A stretch of DNA of 64,000 bases from Heterohyrax brucei (GCA_028571685.1 CM053143.1:6935501-6999500); one strand, 5' to 3'; shown: positions 1 to 11,525, counted from the first letter of the stretch. Notes: generated from the letters alone by a model not told the origin. Made by a program: numbers and translations.

Positions 1-492
1 TTCGTAGAGATTTACAACCTTGGAAACCCTCTGGGGTTGCAGTGTGTAAGAGGCACCTCGAGGGCGGGAGCTTGTAAGGTTTGGTACTAAAGGCCTGTAG
101 TCTCACTGCAGCGGTGAGTCCTCTGGTGATGGAAGAGATTTTGCTTCTTGGTTGGTGGAAACGGGCCTCTAGCCTGTTCTTTTAAGTAGTTCTCTGTTGA
201 TTCCTAAACAAGAAATTTACATCATTAATGTTAAGACCAGCCAAACCATGTTCAGAATGCACAGTGTTTCTTGACAGTCCATGAAAAATGAAGGTACTGC
301 TGTATATTTCCATAGCATTTGTCTGTTCTCAACCTTTTTTCAATAGAAATGTTTGCAGTGATATTTTGACTCAGTTTACATCATGAGGAACAGTCAAGAT
401 TATAATCACTAAAGTATTAGTACATGAGCTATTATTGTTATGTGTGTATGTGATAAGTCTGAAGAACAGTTTCAGCCTATTAAAAAGGTTGA
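1..492. other. Unassigned non-repeat DNA
   Basis: No repeat family or gene was recognised. The first 120 bases are richer in G+C than the rest and contain a donor-like GTGAGT near 113-118, but no reading frame or acceptor supports an exon here. Confidence 0.4.
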
Positions 493-692
493 TTTTGGTG
501 CTCTGTTGAGTCAGTTCCAACTCATAGCAGCCCTATAGGACAGAGTAAAGTGCCGCATCAGGTTTCCAAGGCCATAATCTTGACAGAAGCAGACTGTCAC
601 ATTTTTCTCCCGTGAAGTGGCTAGTGGGTTTGGACAACCAACCTGTTGTTTAACAGCCAAGTGCTTAACTATTGCACCACCACGGCTGTTTA
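493..692 (-). repeat. AfroSINE, minus strand
   Basis: Reads on the minus strand as a tRNA-like head, here the reverse complement of the CCACCACGGCTG end, and a body whose tail carries the AGTCAGTTCCAACTCATAG block. It belongs to the longer variant with the CTCCCGTGAAGTGGCT segment. It is diverged and so not recent. Confidence 0.85.
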
Positions 693-702
693 TCAAAAAG
701 GC

Positions 703-2285
703 ACTTCTCTTTAAAAGGATGAAAATCTGTTAAGTAGCAACCTGTCTTTAAGTGCTGAAATTGAGGAGCCACATCTTATCCTCAAGCAGGTATGGATAAC
801 AGTGTTTATCCTTCACTCACACAGGGAAGTTAAGTGGAGCACAGAGAAGCAGTGTGGAAACATCAGCAAATGTGAGGAAGTTTAAAAGGAGCCACAATGA
901 AGGGCCTCCTGATCTAAATGAAAAAGGGCGCGAGCCCAATTCATCTTTCAGAGGCATTTGTGCTATAATCCTGTTGAATAAGTTTTGAAAACCCGAGGAG
1001 CACCAAAACAATATAGAGAACTGAAGCCATTCCAGTAGCTTTAACTATGTACCTTTTAGAAATGTGTATGTGTGTACTTTGCTCTTCTGTGTCATGTTTT
1101 CTTTGTAGAGCACATTAATCAGGTCTCCCTTACTACAGCAGCAGCTTGTGCTCTATTTAATGCAATACTCTTTAGTTTTCTGTCATTCAAAAGGCTTAAT
1201 TTTCCAAACTGTTTCTGAAAATACTGTGAAACTAATCTCGAGAATGACCATTTCATTATCACTTTTGTATTCTGTTTAAAAAATGGGAAGAGAACAGGTC
1301 ACGCATGATAATTTTTTTCTTTTATGCTTTGGGGTGACTCTTAAGTAGCAAAAGCTATCTCCATTTCACGGTGTCCAGAAGTATGTTTGTATCAGATGTA
1401 ACTGACAGCAGAGACAGTTCAATCTGTTGCATGTTAATATGCTAGTTTTGAGAAGGTGGTAGAAAGCTCCAGTGAATGTTCTGAAATTCTCCTCTCTGAT
1501 TAACAAGGTCAGAACCTCTTGGAGTTTCTCTAATCTTCAGTCTTCCTGCTGCTATGTAGATTTTATGCTCATGTGTGGTTTAGTGTGGTTTCTCTTCAGT
1601 TCTCTGGTATAATCTGAAAATGCTCTTGAATGGTGGAAGCTACCAAGGGTGCAGTTCTGGTGTTAATGTGTTTACTCCTCAGTGCAGTGTTACACTGATG
1701 TTCACACCAAAGGAAAACAGGCAACTCTCTGTGGCCTGCATTCCAGAATATGGCTGTTCTTTAAAAACAGTTTACTCAAAGAAGAGAGTGAGTTCTGCCT
1801 CTGAGTTAAGGTGTTGACTGGGGAGACATGATGAACATTCAGGAAAAGAATGTAAGGAGCAGAGACTGCTGAGGGGGCACTGATGCAGCAGCAGTGAGCA
1901 AGCAGACTGCAGCCAAGACCTGAAAGTGAATGAGAATTTACCCTTTTGAGAGTGAGACAAAAATATTGGGGCTGAAAAAGAATTTGTGGAATTGTACTTC
2001 ACTCAGCACTCACATTTAGACAAGTACAGAACAGGCAGAACAGAATCCTTCTTGCCTTTGAAGTTGTATTTATTGCCCAGTTAGTTTTTACAATACCATG
2101 GCTATTAAAAAAAAAAAAAAAATAGAGATGATCAGAAAATTTCTTGCAAGTTAAGGAATCTCAGAAATGTTCTAGAGAAAAGGCATTACGTCATGGGCAA
2201 TCAATAAGATAACAGTTTTTATTATGGGGAAAATAAGCCTGAAATGTAACTGAAGTACATTTAAGATCTAATGGACAATTTTATA
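703..2285. other. Unassigned non-repeat DNA
   Basis: About 1.6 kb with no recognised repeat. Short reading frames (for example 1620-1817 plus and 1772-2002 minus) lack family resemblance and splice context. A 16-base A run lies at about 2107-2122. It may be intronic or intergenic; nothing decides this. Confidence 0.4.
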
Positions 2286-2289
2286 CTAA

Positions 2290-2484
2290 AAACCAAATCA
2301 AACTTGTTACCAACTGGTCAGTTCCCATAGGACAGAGGAGAACTGCCCCCACAAGGTTTCCAAGGCTGTAATCTAATGAAACAAACTACCACATCTTTCT
2401 CCCATGAAGCGTCTAGTGGGTTGTAACTATGGACCTTTCAGTTAGTAGCCAAGCACTTTAACCACTAAGCGTCCAGGGATCCTT
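2290..2484 (-). repeat. AfroSINE, minus strand
   Basis: Complete minus-strand copy: CAACTGGTCAGTTCCCATAG tail block at the left and AACCACTAAGCGTCCAGGG head at the right. It carries the CTTTCTCCCATGAAGCGTCT segment, as in the copy at 493-692. Confidence 0.87.
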
Positions 2485-2823
2485 ACCAATTTTTTTTAAA
2501 GGGGAAATAGAGTATGGAGTATTCACCACTTCAAAAATAAAAGCTTAGTGTCATTTTTTTCTGAGGATTGTTAAATAAAACTTAAGGAACTTAAATATTT
2601 GGAAACAGCATTTGATAAAGAACAGTATGATCTAATAGGAAGCAATTAACAGTATCAGAGTATTTGAGGTTTTATATAAATTTTTTTTTTTTTTAACGAG
2701 CCTGTAACTGATTCAGGATTAAGTCAGTGTCAACTTAAGCATTGATATGGAAGTACAGGCAATGCTTCTAGACGGTGTACTGAGCTACTTTTCATTCATA
2801 AGTGCCTTCTCTGGTCTGTGTAG

Positions 2824-2985
2824 AAACTCTGGTCTCTTAGTGGTTAAAGTGCTACATCTGCTAACCAAAAAAAGTCAGCAGTTCAAATCCACTAGATGCC
2901 CCCTAGAAACTATAGGGCAGTTCTGTGACTTACAGAGACGCTGTGGATCAGAGTCAACTCGATGGCAGTGGCTCGTGGCATTTTA
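2824..2985 (+). repeat. AfroSINE, plus strand
   Basis: Shows the CTCTTAGTGGTTAAAG A-box region, a B-box-like CAGTTCAAATCC, and a tail ending TCAACTCGATGGCAGTGG. Nearly complete and of the shorter variant. Confidence 0.87.
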
Positions 2986-2995
2986 TTATCTAAGG

Positions 2996-3046
2996 GGGAG
3001 CCCTGGTGGCTCAGTGGTTCAGTTCTATGGCTACTAATTGAAAGCT
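2996..3046 (+). repeat. AfroSINE 5' piece, plus strand
   Basis: Only the tRNA-like head (GAGCCCTGGTGGCTCAGTGG) and about 30 further bases are present. It runs directly into an opposite-strand copy, so the two SINEs meet head-to-tail in inverted arrangement. Confidence 0.75.
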
Positions 3047-3049
3047 CCA

Positions 3050-3205
3050 CCAAACTCATGCCATAGCGTCAACTCCAACTCATAGCAGCTCTGCAAGACA
3101 GGGTAGAGTGGCCCCATAGGGTTTCAAAAGAGCACCTGGGGGATTTGAGCTGCCAGCCTTCAGGTTAGCAGCCGTAACTCCTAACCACTATGCCACCAGT
3201 GTTTG
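3050..3205 (-). repeat. AfroSINE, minus strand
   Basis: Minus-strand body from AGCGTCAACTCCAACTCATAG to ACCACTATGCCACCAG. It abuts the plus-strand head at 2996-3046. Confidence 0.85.
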
Positions 3206-3226
3206 CAAATGGTCTAGGCATTTAAG

Positions 3227-3397
3227 TCAAAAAACTAAACCCGTGGCTCTTGAGTCAATTCTGACTCACAGCAACCCTACAAAACAGAGTAGAATTGCCC
3301 CCATAAGGTTCCCGGGTGTTGGGGGACTGATGAATTCAAATTGATGACTTTTTAGTTAGTGACCGTAGAACATAACCACTGTGCCACCAGGACTCCG
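3227..3397 (-). repeat. AfroSINE, minus strand
   Basis: Runs from GAGTCAATTCTGACTCACAG to CACTGTGCCACCAGGACTCC on the plus strand, so it is oriented minus. Fourth SINE within 600 bases. Confidence 0.87.
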
Positions 3398-3805
3398 GCT
3401 GTTCCTTAGATGCTGGGTATTTATACAAGTATATTTAACTAAAGCAAAGCAAGCTGCCTTCAAGTTACATTTCCTTTTTTGGACACTGTGTCTTCCATAT
3501 CCCGGGCCCTAGAGACGAAACTTAACAGAGAGATCCCATTGCCTTGGTCACAGTGGGGAGAAGGAGATGTCTGGCCCAGGACCTGCCTGTGTGGTTTTGC
3601 TAGCAATTTTTAGCAGGGTCCCAGAGTGAGCACTGTGCCAGTCGGAAAAGTAACAACTACTTAAACTCAGCACATTCTCTTTGGGGAATTTATGTAAAGG
3701 AACTGAATAAGATACACCCAAAGAAGTCAATACAAAGAAGCCACAAAAAGGAAAAGAGTATGCAGAAAGCATGAATAAGAAGAGATCTATGAGGGCAATA
3801 ATTCT
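3398..3805. other. Unassigned DNA between SINEs
   Basis: No recognisable repeat or gene. A 142-codon minus-strand frame covering 3548-3976 is half made of SINE sequence and is not credible as a gene. Confidence 0.4.
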
Positions 3806-4005
3806 CTGAGTGGTGCAAATGGTTTGCACTTGACTGTTAAGTAGAAAATTGGCAGTTTGAACCCGCACAGTGCTGCCGTGGAGGAAAGACCTGACTGTCT
3901 TCCATAAAGCCTGAGAACAAAAAAAAAGAACCCTTTGGAGCTTAGTTCTGCAAGACATGGGGTCACAGTGAGTCAAAATTGACTCAAAGGCAACAGAACA
4001 GAGAT
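3806..4005 (+). repeat. AfroSINE, plus strand
   Basis: Longer variant: GAGTGGTGCAAATGGTTTGC head, CGTGGAGGAAAGACCTG middle and GAGTCAAAATTGACTCAAAG tail. A short A tract interrupts the body. Confidence 0.82.
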
Positions 4006-4014
4006 GAGGGCAAG

Positions 4015-4724
4015 GCAGGGAAGTGATTGTGCAGGTGACACAACCCTGTTGCTGAAAGGGAAAAAGACCTGAAGCACTTACTGATAAGGATTAAAGTGTG
4101 AACTACACTTTAAAGAAAACAAAAAAAATCCTCACAACTGTACTAATGCAACATCATTCTACATGGAAAAAAGATGGAAGTTGTCAAGGATTTCATGTTT
4201 CTTCTATCTATAATCAACATCCTTGGAAGCAGCAGTCAAGAAACCAGAACGTTGCACCTGACAAGTCTTCTGCAAAAGATCTCTTCAAAGTGTTAAAAAG
4301 CAAAGAAGTCACTTGGAGAACTAAGGTGTTCGAGTCACTAAAGCCATGGTGTTTTCAATTATCTCCTGTATGCAAAGCTGGACAATGTATTCATTTATCA
4401 AGAAGATCCAAAAAGAATGTCTTTGAATTATGGTGCTGGTGAAGAATATTGAATATACTATAGGCTACCAGACAAACAAACAAATCCACTAGGAAGAACT
4501 ACAGCCAGAATGTTACTTAGAAGGACACCTTGCTTGGTAAAGCAGAGGGTCATCAAACAAGAGGCAGACCTTCCAGAAGATGGATTAATACAACAGCTGC
4601 AACAGTGGGCTCAAACATAGCAATGATTATGAGGATGTCACAGGACTGGGCAAATGCTTTGTTCTGTTGTACATAGGGTCACAAAGAGAACCTACTGAAT
4701 GTTGTGTAACAAAAAACAACAATG
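4015..4724 (+). mobile_element. RTE (BovB-clade) LINE, 5'-truncated
   Basis: The plus strand opens in the reverse-transcriptase palm region: the bases at 4033-4060 encode a GDTTLLL run that follows the F/YADD catalytic site in the other copies. It continues through the connection region and 3' UTR to GTGTAACAAAAAACAAC. About 700 bp of the roughly 3.2-kb element remains. The frame is broken in several places, so it is dead. It matches the copies at 17.7 and 37.6 kb. Confidence 0.85.
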
Positions 4725-5026
4725 TCCTTAAGTGACAGATTTAGGATTAATAAGAGGAAAATTGTGTTTAGGAGTTTAATTTTGCATCACTACAGAAGTT
4801 CTGACGAATCAGTGATCCATCAAGACTGAAATATCCATAACAGACTTACGCTTTAAAGTTATCTCTGGGAGATGGGATCAACATAGGCAGTAAGGTGGTG
4901 GTATTGGCATGCCTGTGTGAAAATGAGACGTCAGGGTTAGGGAATACTGAGAAATTTAGCAAAATTCAGAGAATATGAAATTACGTAAGGCATTTTTTTT
5001 ACCGAGATTATATTTGTTCATCTTAG
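4725..5026. other. Unassigned DNA
   Basis: No repeat or gene recognised between the RTE 3' end and the SINE at 5027. Confidence 0.35.
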
Positions 5027-5373
5027 GGAACCCATGTTGTTAGCTGCCACTCAGTCACACCTAAATCTTGGTGGCCTCATGCACAACAGAATAAGATGCT
5101 GCCTGGTCCTGTGCCATTCCCACAGTCAGTTGCAGATCAGAATGTTGTGAGAAAAAGGGTTTTCATTAGCTGACTTTTAGAGATAGTTCACCAGGCTTTT
5201 CTCCCTTAGTCTGTCTTAGGCTGGAAGATCCACTGAAACCTGTTCCACATTGTAGCAACATGCAAGCTTCCAGTGATGGGTATGCATGAAGTACAGTGGA
5301 CAGGAATCAAAGCCAGGTATCTCATACAGAAAGTGAGAATTATGCCACTGAATCACCAAGACTGTCCCACTAA
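5027..5373 (-). repeat. tRNA-Gly-headed SINE with RTE-like tail
   Basis: On the minus strand the head reads GGTGATTCAGTGGCATAATT followed by GGCTTTGATTCCTGTCCACT, which tracks tRNA-Gly(GCC) through the A box and B box. The 3' part, at the left on the plus strand, begins GTTGTTAGCTGCCACTCAGT like an RTE 3' end in reverse. This is a different SINE lineage from the common AfroSINEs. A second copy lies at 42985-43256. Confidence 0.75.
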
Positions 5374-5384
5374 AGCAATCAGTA

Positions 5385-5457
5385 AACACGTAGAAGAAGA
5401 AAAAGGAAGAAAGGAAAGAGAGAGGACAGAAGAAAAGGAAGATAGGAGAGGAGGAAA
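5385..5457 (+). repeat. Purine-rich (GA) low-complexity tract
   Basis: About 70 bases of almost only A and G lie between the tRNA-Gly SINE and the left retroviral LTR. It is probably an expanded A-rich tail or simple repeat. Confidence 0.8.
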
Positions 5458-5926
5458 TGCTGGGGAAAGAATGGCGCAAAATGGGCAGAGACACACCAGT
5501 CTGAGGGTCCAGTGAAGTTTATTTAAAGAGAAAGAGAATGGGGTCTGAGCCAAGAGGTGATTCAGTCTGCCCCTGGGCAGTAGGGCAAGTTTTTTTGTAG
5601 TTTGAAAGTTCTGATGAGGCAGCGTGGAGTGAGGGGATTTATGGTTTGACAAGGAAAGAATGTAAATTAAAAGAGAAGTGGAGTTGGCAAGAAATTCCAG
5701 TAAGGGGATTTATGGTCTGATACGGAAGAAGTGTTGATTAGAATGGGGACAGGGTAAGGTTTCTTTGTGGTCAAGGTTTGATAGGAGAAGAGCTTTGATT
5801 AGGAGTGAGGGGTGGCAGGCATAAAGTTTTGTTTGTGGTCAAATTCCTATTAGCTGTTTTTTGGTGATGGTTGGGGAAGAAGGCTTGTGCTAAGCCTTTG
5901 TGAAATCCAATGATAGAGCTGCCTCA
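5458..5926 (-). repeat. 3' LTR of the class I provirus
   Basis: Minus-strand LTR with a TG..CA outline, a polyadenylation signal seen reversed as TTTATT near 5519-5526, and a purine-rich stretch just outside its inner edge. It matches the solo LTR at 53213-53720 along most of its length, which fixes the family and both edges. Confidence 0.8.
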
Positions 5927-5949
5927 ACTCCCAACTTTTGGTTTAAGGA

Positions 5950-7640
5950 CAGAGAGGTGTCATTATCTTTCTAGCTGCTTCCTGCTGACAAGGATCATTG
6001 AACTGTCATAGTCTGTGTGAGGACTCCTAGAGCAAAGCTTCTTCCAGTGTCTATGAAGAAATGAAAGCACTGTTCGGGATCTGGTAGAAAGATAGGAGCA
6101 GGCTTGTAGTAGGGCCTCTGAGTTTAAAAAAGGCCTGTGAGATGTTTGTGTCAGGAGGAAGTGGCTTGCTGAGGTTTCCCACAGAGGCCTTAATACAGGA
6201 GCTTGGTGAGGATTCCAAAGTTGGGGATCCAGAGGCAGAAGAAATTAGCCAGTCCAACAAAGGAGAGGAGATCTGACTTGGTGGTGGGCAAAGGGAGTGA
6301 AGCGATCAGTTGTTTCCTTTCTGGGGTAAGCTGCAGAAGTTTTGGGAGAGTGAGATACCGAGGTATGTTACCTTGGTCTTGCAGAGTTGTGCTTTAGAGT
6401 GGGATACCCGATGTCCCAAGTTTCCCAAATAATTCAGGAGTCGGATAGAATCAGTAACAGAGACATGAAGGGACGGGCTGAACAGGAAGAGATCATCCAC
6501 ATGTCGGATAATGGTGAACCCGAAGTGTGAGAGTTTATTGAGGTCAGTCATGAGTGCCTGGCTGAAAAGGTGAATCTACCTCTAAACCCTTCAGGGAGTA
6601 CAGGGTCCATGTAACTTGTTGAGTGTGTTTGGTGTCACCATTGGTCCAGGTGAAGGTGAAAAGATCTTAGGGCTCTGGGTGTAGAGGGATGGTAAAGAAT
6701 GTGTCCTTTAGGTCCAGGATGCTGTAGTAAGATGTGTTTGTAGGAATCTTTGTAAAGAAGGAATAAGGGGGCTGGGAGCAATTGGGGTCAGCAGCGTGGT
6801 GGCTGTGTTGACTGCACAGAGGTCTTGGACTAGTCAGTAGGACTCATTTGACTTGTGGACTGTTAGAAGAGGAGTGTTACATGGTGATGAAGTCAGCCAG
6901 AGGACCTGCTGGGTTAGCGGGAACGTTACAGGTTTTAGATCTCTATGGCCTGGAGTTTAAGGTAGTATGGGGGTTTGTTAGGGAATTTAATGGGGTCAAT
7001 GAGAGTAATTTTTGCTAGAGGATAGTGGATGACTATGGAGGGGACAGAGATGTCCCAGATTTGTGGATGTCTTCAGAGAATTTTAGATATTGACTGTTCT
7101 TGTGTGTTAGGAGTCTCACTCGGGCTAGAGGGAGTTAGAGGTAAAAGTGTTGGGAGCTGAATATGTTCATCCAGGATGGATGGATATAACGTGAAGGTTG
7201 TCTGGAGCTTGCTAAGAAGATCTCTGCCAATGAGGGATGGGGCACTTGGGGATTACTAGAAAGGTGTAGGAAAAAGGTAAGTGATCTAATTGGCAGGTTA
7301 AAATAGGGGTTGGTTTGCTAGGATTCCATCTACACCAAAAATAGAAATGGAGGAGGGGAGAAGCTTCCCTGAAAATTCAGGCAATGCCAAATAAGTGGAC
7401 CCCATATCCAGTAGAAAGGCAGTTTACTTACTGGTGACCTGAAGACAAATCCAAGGTTCTGTCAGTAAGATATTGATGACAGCAGCCTTAGAGAGCAGGC
7501 CTCCTCAGTCTTTGGTGGCGAGTCCAAGGAGATCTGGCAGGGTAAGCCCTGGCCCGGTCACCATTTTTGGAGGCCCCAGAACTAGCAATCTGAGGACACT
7601 CATCCTCCCAGTGGCCTTGGTGGATCCCACAAGCTGGGCA
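5950..7640 (-). pseudogene. Provirus pro-pol remnant (protease to reverse transcriptase)
   Basis: Minus-strand frames in 6.05-6.55 kb resemble gammaretroviral reverse transcriptase: a VDD catalytic-site region near 6.5 kb followed by the SKAQLCKTKVTYLG block. Upstream, 7.2-7.6 kb fits the protease region. The region is broken; RNase H and integrase were not recognised. Confidence 0.75.
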
Positions 7641-9075
7641 TGGCTTGGGTGGGCCTCAAAGGTTTGGGCACAATCGGGCCCAGTGGCCTTCTTTCCTGTA
7701 TTTGAAGCAAGGGCCTGAATGCTGTGAAGAGCTACACTGGGATTTTTTATAGGTTTCCAGGAAGTCCCCACTTTTTCCTAGAAGGGCTGAGGCCACCATT
7801 TGATATTTTGCCTGTTTTATCCAGGGAGCCTCTTCCTCCTGGCTGTTACAGACCATAAAAGCCAGTTTTAAAAGATTCCTTTCAGGAGTCTGTGTACCAT
7901 CCTCAAACTTTACGAGTTTTTTTACAGATGTCTGAGGCAGATTGGGCAATAAAGTGAATATTTAAGTAAAGTTCTCCAACGTGGGGTTTGGTTAAAGTTC
8001 TGTAGGTCTGTTTAAGAAGGTGGCAAGATTTTTGTATGCCTTGTGGGTGACTTCGTTCACTTCGCCATAGCTCACTGCTTTGTGTGCTGCCTTTTCCATC
8101 CCCTTTCGGAGGCAAGTGGTAACACGGGCCAAAGCAGGGAGGTCGGGTGAGTCAGATTGGTAGTGCCACTTAGGATCTATGGAGGGCACCACTGTTGCCC
8201 CGGGGAAGGGTGGCAGTTGGGATTTTGAGTATGAAGAGAATCAGTAAATGCCATGGCCAAAGACCAAATGTGAGCCTTTTCCCCCAGAGTAGTCATGGAG
8301 GAGAATATAACATAAAAGTCCTGCCACAGGAGGTTGTAAGATTGGGCCAGATACTGAAATTATTTGTGAAAATGAGAGGGGTCAGATGAAAAGGACCTGA
8401 GCCTTTTTTCCATTTGAGATAGGTCAGCAAGATTGAAGGGAACATGCACGTGGGTGATACCTTCAGCTCCTGCTACTTGGAGGGGTAAAATGGGTTTAGG
8501 AGATTGTCTCCTAGACCTAGTATGTGGGGGTAATGAGGATTTGGTGGAGGAGTCAGAGGTGGGCCTCAGGAGGGTGGTAGGTCACAGAATGCATGAAGCA
8601 GGGAGCAGATTGGTGTAGAAGGAGAAAGTGGACTTTCATAAGAGGAGGGAAAGTCTACTGGAGGTGAGAGAGAGGGGAATTGTAGGGAGACAGAGTGACA
8701 TGGTCAGAGGGATCAAAATCGGGTTCAAGAAGTAGTGGCTTAGAAGGCTGAGGTTCTTCATTAAGGTGGAGGATTTGAAAAGTGGCACAGGTTTGAGAGA
8801 GAGGGATGTTTATGAAGGAAAAGGAAATCCTGGATATAAGGGACCTTGGACCACTAGCCACTGAGTGATGAAATTGTCTAAATCATGAAGAATTGTGAGT
8901 CCAAAGTGCCATTTTCAGGCTATTGGCTCCTGTTATTCGATTTGTATTGACACTGAGCCTCATTGCAAAGGAAAATTAATTGTTCGGACCATACTTTGGC
9001 CCTGTATTTGGTCCTAGGGTCCCTAAATTTTTTTAGATGCATCCAAAGGGGGTGTCCTTAGGGGTTTTAGGTTGG
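7640..9075 (-). pseudogene. Provirus gag remnant
   Basis: A minus-strand segment near 8.0-8.2 kb resembles the end of a gammaretroviral capsid (GMEKAAHKAVSYGEVNEV). A nucleocapsid-like zinc-knuckle segment lies near 7.7 kb. A proline-rich stretch near 8.7-8.85 kb fits the matrix/p12 zone. It is broken and non-coding now. Confidence 0.75.
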
Positions 9076-9476
9076 CTAGTCTCCGCAGTGTAGAGGATGA
9101 ATAGGAGGAAGAGAGAGGAGGAGGAGACTAGCCTGACCAGGGAGAGGCACGCGGCCCTGTGTCTCACTGGGGACTGGGTTCTGGTAGACCCAATTCACTG
9201 TCCAGGTGTCCCAGAGAGTGAAGATGGAGGGGACAAGGAACCAGTGTTCCATGCTCCGAGGGAAGCCTTGACCCAGTGCTGGGGTTTGTCTGAAATAGAA
9301 ATGATGGAGAGATGGCAAGGCTACCCGCAAGGGAAGTCTCCACCTCCAACTCACCAGTTTAGAAGTCTGTCCATGTGCTGTTGTTCATTCCGTGCACTGC
9401 AGCAAGGATCCAAGGGAAGGGAGGAGCCTGGCGCTGATGGTCTCATTCACAGCTGTTCTAGGTTTGGGCACCAAAA

Positions 9477-9870
9477 TGTTGGGGACATAATGGCGTGAAA
9501 CTTGGGCAGAGACACCAGTCCAAGGGTCCAGTGCAGTTTATTTGAAGAGAAAGAGAACGGGGTCTGATCCAAGGGGGGATTCAGCCCACCCTTGATCAGT
9601 AGATCAGGGTAATATGGGGTGCTTTTTATTAGCAAAAGCCAGAGGCGACATCATAAATGGGAGATGGAGGTAGTAATTTGGTTTTTGATTGGGTTTGAGG
9701 CTACTGTAGCCACTTCACAAGTGCCAGAAACAGTTGCTGTATTTGCATCACAACTGCCAGGATGAACTTATATTTGCATCACAAACTGCCAGGGAGAACT
9801 ATGGATATGTCACAGATCAGGTTCTCTTGGTAACCTTATCAATACTGTGTGTGTTCTATAATGCAAACCA
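9477..9870 (-). repeat. 5' LTR of the class I provirus, chimeric type
   Basis: The inner part (R-U5, 9477-9620) matches the left LTR. The outer part (U3, about 9630-9870) instead matches the U3 of the plus-strand LTR beginning at 9893, in inverted orientation. The outer edge is approximate. The mixture suggests LTR recombination or an older LTR of a second type at the site. Confidence 0.65.
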
Positions 9871-9892
9871 TGACTTTTGTTATCCCTAGAAA

Positions 9893-10290
9893 ATGTTAGA
9901 TTCTGGAGTAAAATATGTTACCTACAGTTCTCTCTGGCAGTTTGTGATGCAAATGTTAGTTCTTCCTGGCAGTTGCAGTACAAATACAATTCCTCCCAGC
10001 AGTTGTGAACTGGTGACAGGAGCCTCAAACCTAATCAAAAACCAAGTTACTACCTCCATGTCTATCGCTCCCCTGATTTTGCCAATAAAAAGCACCCCCA
10101 AAATCCATGCTGGGTCCTTTTCCACTTATGGAGAATGACCCGTTCCCTCTTTGGAATGTACTTTCCTTTAATAAACTTTTGTGTCACTTGCTACCAAAAA
10201 GGATGCATCCTCATGTGCTTTGGGGGAGGGGGAGCCCGGTTTGCCACCCGTCGGGAGACCAAACTTGCTAGCTTGATCTCTGTAACCCGA
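9893..10290 (+). repeat. Class I retroviral LTR, plus strand
   Basis: An LTR-like segment with a TATA-type AATAAAAAGCACCCC box at 10084-10098, an AATAAA signal near 10171, and a GT-rich downstream region. Its U3 is the inverted partner of 9630-9870, while its R-U5 differs from the neighbouring provirus. No internal region follows, so it is a solo LTR or a fragment. Confidence 0.65.
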
Positions 10291-10637
10291 ATCAGGTCAC
10301 TCAGTTCTCCTCAGTTACTTGACCTTGACAGTACCACAACAGATACACTGACAAATCAGAAAGAGTCAAGAACCCAGATATAAGCCATCCGTCTATGATC
10401 ACTTGATCGTCAACAAGTGGCCGAAGTTCATTAAATGGGGAGAAGAGTCTTCTAAATATACGATGTTGGCATAACTGTATGTCCATGTATTTAAAAATGA
10501 AACAGCATACACAAAAACTAATTCAAAATGAATGAAAGATCTAGATACAAATACATGAAGTATAAAAAAAATCATAGAAGAGGAAAAAAGGTCAACTCTA
10601 GAGGACTTAGCATACAGTGTTAATAATATATAAACTA

Positions 10638-11184
10638 CAAGGTCAGACAAGTCCCTGAGCTTAATTGTTCTAAGTGCCGCCTACATTATTATTGAATATC
10701 TTTATGGTCATCTTTGAAGTACTCCCCTTGGGAAGCTGTGCAGTGGTGTCAGAGCCTAGTCCACCCTCCAGAGCCGTTTTGGAACTCCTTCTGGAATGGC
10801 CATTGCCCAGAGTGGCAAGGTGGCAAGCAAGCAGATTTAATTGTCTAGTTGTCTGTGAGGGAGTTTTTAGCTGGTGAACAAATAACTGTATTGGAACATC
10901 CTCCCTACTCAGCTGATCTGGCCCACAATGACTTCTTTTTCTTTAACCAAAGATAAAGGAAATATTGAAAGGAAGACATTTTAGTGACATTCAGGACGTC
11001 AAAGGTAAGATGACAACATCTCTCATGGCCATTCCACAAAAAGAGTTCCAAAATTGCTTTGAAGAGTAGACTAGGTGCTGGCATCAGTGGATAGCTTCCC
11101 ACTGGGAATACTTTGAAGGTGGCCGTAGTGATCTTCAGCAATGAAGTATGTAGCACTTTTTCTAGGATGAGTTCACAAACTTAA
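10638..11184. mobile_element. Foldback mariner-derived element, copy A
   Basis: Both ends carry the 3' terminal region of the same mariner found whole at 24190-27006, in opposite orientations: a short arm of about 160 bases at the left (antisense) and a longer arm of about 320 bases at the right (sense, encoding the PYSADLAHNDFFFF-like transposase end). A short spacer ending in a TIR-like AATTGTCTAGTTGTCTGT joins them. It is non-autonomous. It sits at a TA in L1. The right terminal inverted repeat is cut off where a SINE tail begins. Confidence 0.8.
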
Positions 11185-11231
11185 TGTCGCCATGAGTCAG
11201 ATCCGACTCGACGGCACTTGGCTGGCTGGCT
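11185..11231 (+). repeat. SINE tail-only fragment
   Basis: Only the last 47 bases of an AfroSINE of the CGGCACTTGGCTGGC tail type are present. It is fused to the truncated right end of the foldback mariner. Confidence 0.75.
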
Positions 11232-11525
11232 GTATAACCAACACAAAAACTCCAGAAGGTAAGCAAGATAACTGGGATATTCTAAAAATTAAACAGTTAC
11301 GCACATCAAAAGAGTAAAAAAGAGAATCTACAGAATGGGGGAAAAAATTGGCTGTGATAACTGAAAAAAATTTTGAGTCTAAAATTTATAGGAAAATCCA
11401 ACACCTCTGTAACAAAAAGACAAATAATTCAATTAAAAAATGTGCAGAGGAAATGGACCCCTCACCAAAGAAGACATTCAAGGGATTAACAGACATACGA
11501 GGAAATGCTCTCCATCACTAGCCAT

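Larger units (their letters stand above)
5458..9870 (-). mobile_element. Class I endogenous retrovirus, gammaretrovirus-like, broken
   Basis: A provirus fossil on the minus strand, about 4.4 kb. Order from its 5' end: LTR at the right (about 9477-9870), a primer-binding site beside the LTR edge closest to a tRNA-Phe type, gag (about 9.0-7.65 kb) with a capsid-like segment and a nucleocapsid zinc-knuckle segment, protease and reverse transcriptase (about 7.6-5.95 kb), and the second LTR at the left (5458-5926). No integrase or envelope region was recognised. It has many breaks and cannot encode a virus. No SINE lies inside it, unlike most old elements here, so it may be younger than the L2, L1 and MaLR layers, but the two LTRs are clearly different from each other. 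Confidence 0.85.

Noticed and set aside
1-118. Possible exon end at the window start with a GTGAGT donor near 113
   Set aside because: The frame open from base 1 stops before the donor, and no upstream sequence is available to judge.
3548-3976. 142-codon minus-strand open frame
   Set aside because: About half of it is the SINE at 3806-4005 read backwards, and the rest has no family resemblance. A chance frame.
5027-5373. Possible tRNA-Gly gene
   Set aside because: The tRNA-like head is fused to a SINE body and is mismatched in the stems. It is a SINE promoter region, not a tRNA gene.
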